Source of the DNA: Ailanthus altissimus
Lineage: Eukaryota > Streptophyta > Magnoliopsida > Sapindales > Simaroubaceae
DNA: 64,000 nt
Direction: 5' to 3'
Assembly: GCA_946807835.1 (NCBI GenBank)
Contig: OX327703.1
Coordinates: 6,207,501-6,271,500, forward strand
A program made the translations under genes and the position numbers. A model generated the notes under the pieces. It did no database searches and was not told where the DNA came from. It saw only the letters and a list, made by a program, of their open reading frames with translations. How positions within the stretch are numbered: position 1 is the stretch's first letter; every line of letters begins with the position of its first letter. Shown one piece after another: positions 62,050-64,000 of this stretch.

Positions 62050-63500
62050 AATGGAACAATTGGAGACAAGTTCATAGATTGTCAAGTTAGAGGTCTAGTT
62101 AGTTCCTTTGACTATTCTAACTAAATACTTAGAAAAGAACCAATTAAATCCTTTCATTTTAAACTAATGGTAATTTAGAAATTTTGAGTTAGTTGAGGGG
62201 CAAATTTTACTTTTGGGACAACACTATATAAGGAGGAATTGTGTAGAAATTTTGCTAAGTTAAAAACAAGTCATTTAGGGTATAAAAGATGAAAATTTCG
62301 GCCATGAGAGGAAGGGTGCTGCTACAGTAAAATCCAAAGTGATTTAATGTTTTTCATGCTTGATCAAACCAGAATAAAGCCAAATACAAGTTTCTAAGAT
62401 CAATTGAAGTTTTCATTGGTGAAAATCAAAGGAAAAGAGGTAAGAAAAGCATTGTTTTGTAATGATGAATGTGTGAATTTTCAAGATATCTTCAATTGCT
62501 GTTCTTGTGTGTATTCTTGATTTAGATTGAGTTGAATTCAAGTGTAGAGCTTAAAGGAGTCATTAAATTGAAGAAACTAGCAAGGTAAGAATTAGGGTTT
62601 TGGTTGACTTTGATGTAGAAACTTCAATTGGTTGTAATTAGGGCATTAGAATGAAATTGGCTTGATTTTGATACCATTGGAACAAGCAATTGAGAAAAGA
62701 AATGTGTTGGGTAAGTGGGATAACATTTGGCCACTTAGGGGATTATAGGGCTTAAGTTGCGTTTTGGTTGCATTGTTGTGTATAAATGATGCCTTATGTA
62801 AATTTAATGTATATGGTTGATGGAAAATAAAAAAAAAATGAAGAAATTGGGACATAATTGTCCATTTTAAAAAGGTGAAGGGCAATTATGTCCAACCAAA
62901 GTTATAGGGTGTTAAGCAATTTTTCTAGGTGTTGGATAGTGAATTAGATAAGATTGAAGGGCTTCGTAAATGAAAATTAGAAAGTAATATCCATCCAAGC
63001 TTTGTATGTCGATTAGGGCGCTTAGTAGTTAAATGAGATTTTAGCATTTGTAAAGGTTCTAAATGTCATTTATGCCATGTTGGTGAAGAAAATCGAGAAA
63101 GGTAATGAAAGCAGAAATCCGGAGCGAATTGAGCTCGGAACGGTTGTGAGTGAAAATCTATCATTGTTTATCTTTTGTTTATTATATTTTTGTATATTGA
63201 AATTGTATGTTTTATGTGCTTTTAATGCATAAACATAATTTACGATTTTGATATATATATCCATAGATATGCATTTACGTGTTCAGTTTAAGAAACAATT
63301 TTGCAATTTCTACATTAGTTTCAAAGGCCATTGGTACCCTCAGATTATAGTGGTGGTGATTGACAGGACTCGCCCCGAGACCCTCTACTTTAGGTCCCAG
63401 CGGCCTTGTTGGGCAGCTCAACGGAAGTTCCTTAGAATTTAACTGGGTAAGTTGAGAAATTCCGCGATGTGAACCCCTTTTTAGTTCTTGCTATCATTGA
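62050..63500 (+). repeat. Probable Ty3/gypsy (chromovirus-like) LTR, + sense, borders not defined
   Basis: It has a TATA box CTATATAAGG (62224-62233) followed by a transcribed-region style sequence (GTTAAAAACAAGTCATTTAGGG, CGGCCATGAGAGGAAGGG). A GC-richer block follows at 63325-63480 containing GACAGGACTCGCCCCGAGACC and TTCCGCGATGTGAACCCC. This layout recalls LTRs of the Tekay/del gypsy group. No second copy exists in the window to fix the ends and no coding sequence is present. Confidence 0.4.
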
Positions 63501-64000
63501 GAAAATCTTGGCATATATATGAAAATGACATCTTAATTTTTTTTTTTAAAAAGGTAGAGTTTTCCATGTTTTTCTGAAAAACCAGTACAAAACTTGTAAA
63601 GAATTACACTTCTATTTCAAAATCACTTCTCAATACTGCCAAATAGGACCTCCAGTCCTTTTCAAAATTAATCCAACTCAACTCAATAATTTTATTTAAA
63701 TCATAAAACGAGCATACTCATAAAAAAGTAAAAATGATTATTAGAATATTGGAATCTCTTCTTGTTAGTTCAAAACATACATACAAATACACATGCCTAT
63801 AATTACTATGCAAAAAGAAAAAAGAGTGTTATTTAGCACAATTACATTTACAAAATGATCTTCAGATTTGGCTCACTAATTAGCAATAGGAGAATCAGCA
63901 GCTGGCGTACCAAGACCTGCACCTGGGAAGAGGGTTTAGAAAATATAAAACACAAAATGAGTGTGCTAAAAGAGCTTAGTGAGTACATTTAAGATTTAAA
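63501..64000. other. Unassigned sequence to the window end
   Basis: AT-rich except 63870-63945, where a GC-richer block (CAGCAGCTGGCGTACCAAGACCTGCACC) occurs. It may belong to the same LTR element as 62050-63500. No gene is supported. Confidence 0.35.

Noticed and set aside
1..64000. CRISPR arrays, bacterial operons, riboswitches, ribosomal RNA
   Set aside because: The window is plant nuclear DNA; the regular repeats are LTR arrays and a minisatellite. No rRNA was recognised, and tRNA genes could not be excluded without a covariance search.

Overview
The window is nuclear DNA of a flowering plant, most likely a dicot. It is strongly AT-rich, has plant-type introns, and is packed with plant Ty1/copia and Ty3/gypsy LTR retrotransposons, hAT-type DNA transposon relics and MITE-like palindromes. 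Gene density is very low, as in repeat-rich or pericentromeric chromatin. I could not assign a species from sequence alone.

Layout. 1-15866 is a nest. A decayed Ty3/gypsy element (+) is interrupted by a gypsy-type LTR (1-677) and by a complete but dead copia element (1691-13046, minus sense). The right LTR of that copia holds a solo LTR (10033-12157, TSD ATTAT). 18430-24178 is a decayed copia (+) split by a solo LTR (20054-21927, TSD ATATA). 25745-29942 is a broken host gene (minus; RRM-type, AIPP1-like from recall) split by a solo LTR (25970-29710, TSD CAATA) that itself contains a gypsy solo LTR (26179-27614, TSD GGTAG). 30104-36600 is a second minus-sense copia with its 5' LTR and primer site. 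37638-41772 is the youngest-looking element: a deleted copia with both LTRs and a perfect AATAT TSD.

43037-46048 holds two hAT-like relics. 46150-49643 is a deleted copia (+), followed by a palindromic MITE. 50113-51733 is the only gene I judge intact: a three-exon NAC-type transcription factor of 295 aa with a glutamine-rich C-terminus. 52080-53890 is another copia relic (minus). 56644-57749 is an orphan copia LTR with primer site. 58385-61690 is a roughly 3.3 kb degenerate AT-rich minisatellite. 62050-63500 looks like a gypsy LTR.

The most interesting pattern is an array of short GC-rich near-palindromes (core like GCGCTGGGGCGC or GCGCCGCGGCGC). It lies about 55-320 bp upstream of the TATA box in LTRs of unrelated gypsy and copia elements. 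In one copia, recombination between these units appears to have removed exactly 121 bp from one LTR. Other notable items are a 29-bp patch shared between a copia LTR and a gypsy LTR, a roughly 95-bp internal inversion in a reverse transcriptase, a 42-bp near-perfect inverted repeat inside the minisatellite, and CpG-decay variation across the minisatellite units.

All identifications come from reading the sequence and from recall of protein families; no database search was run.
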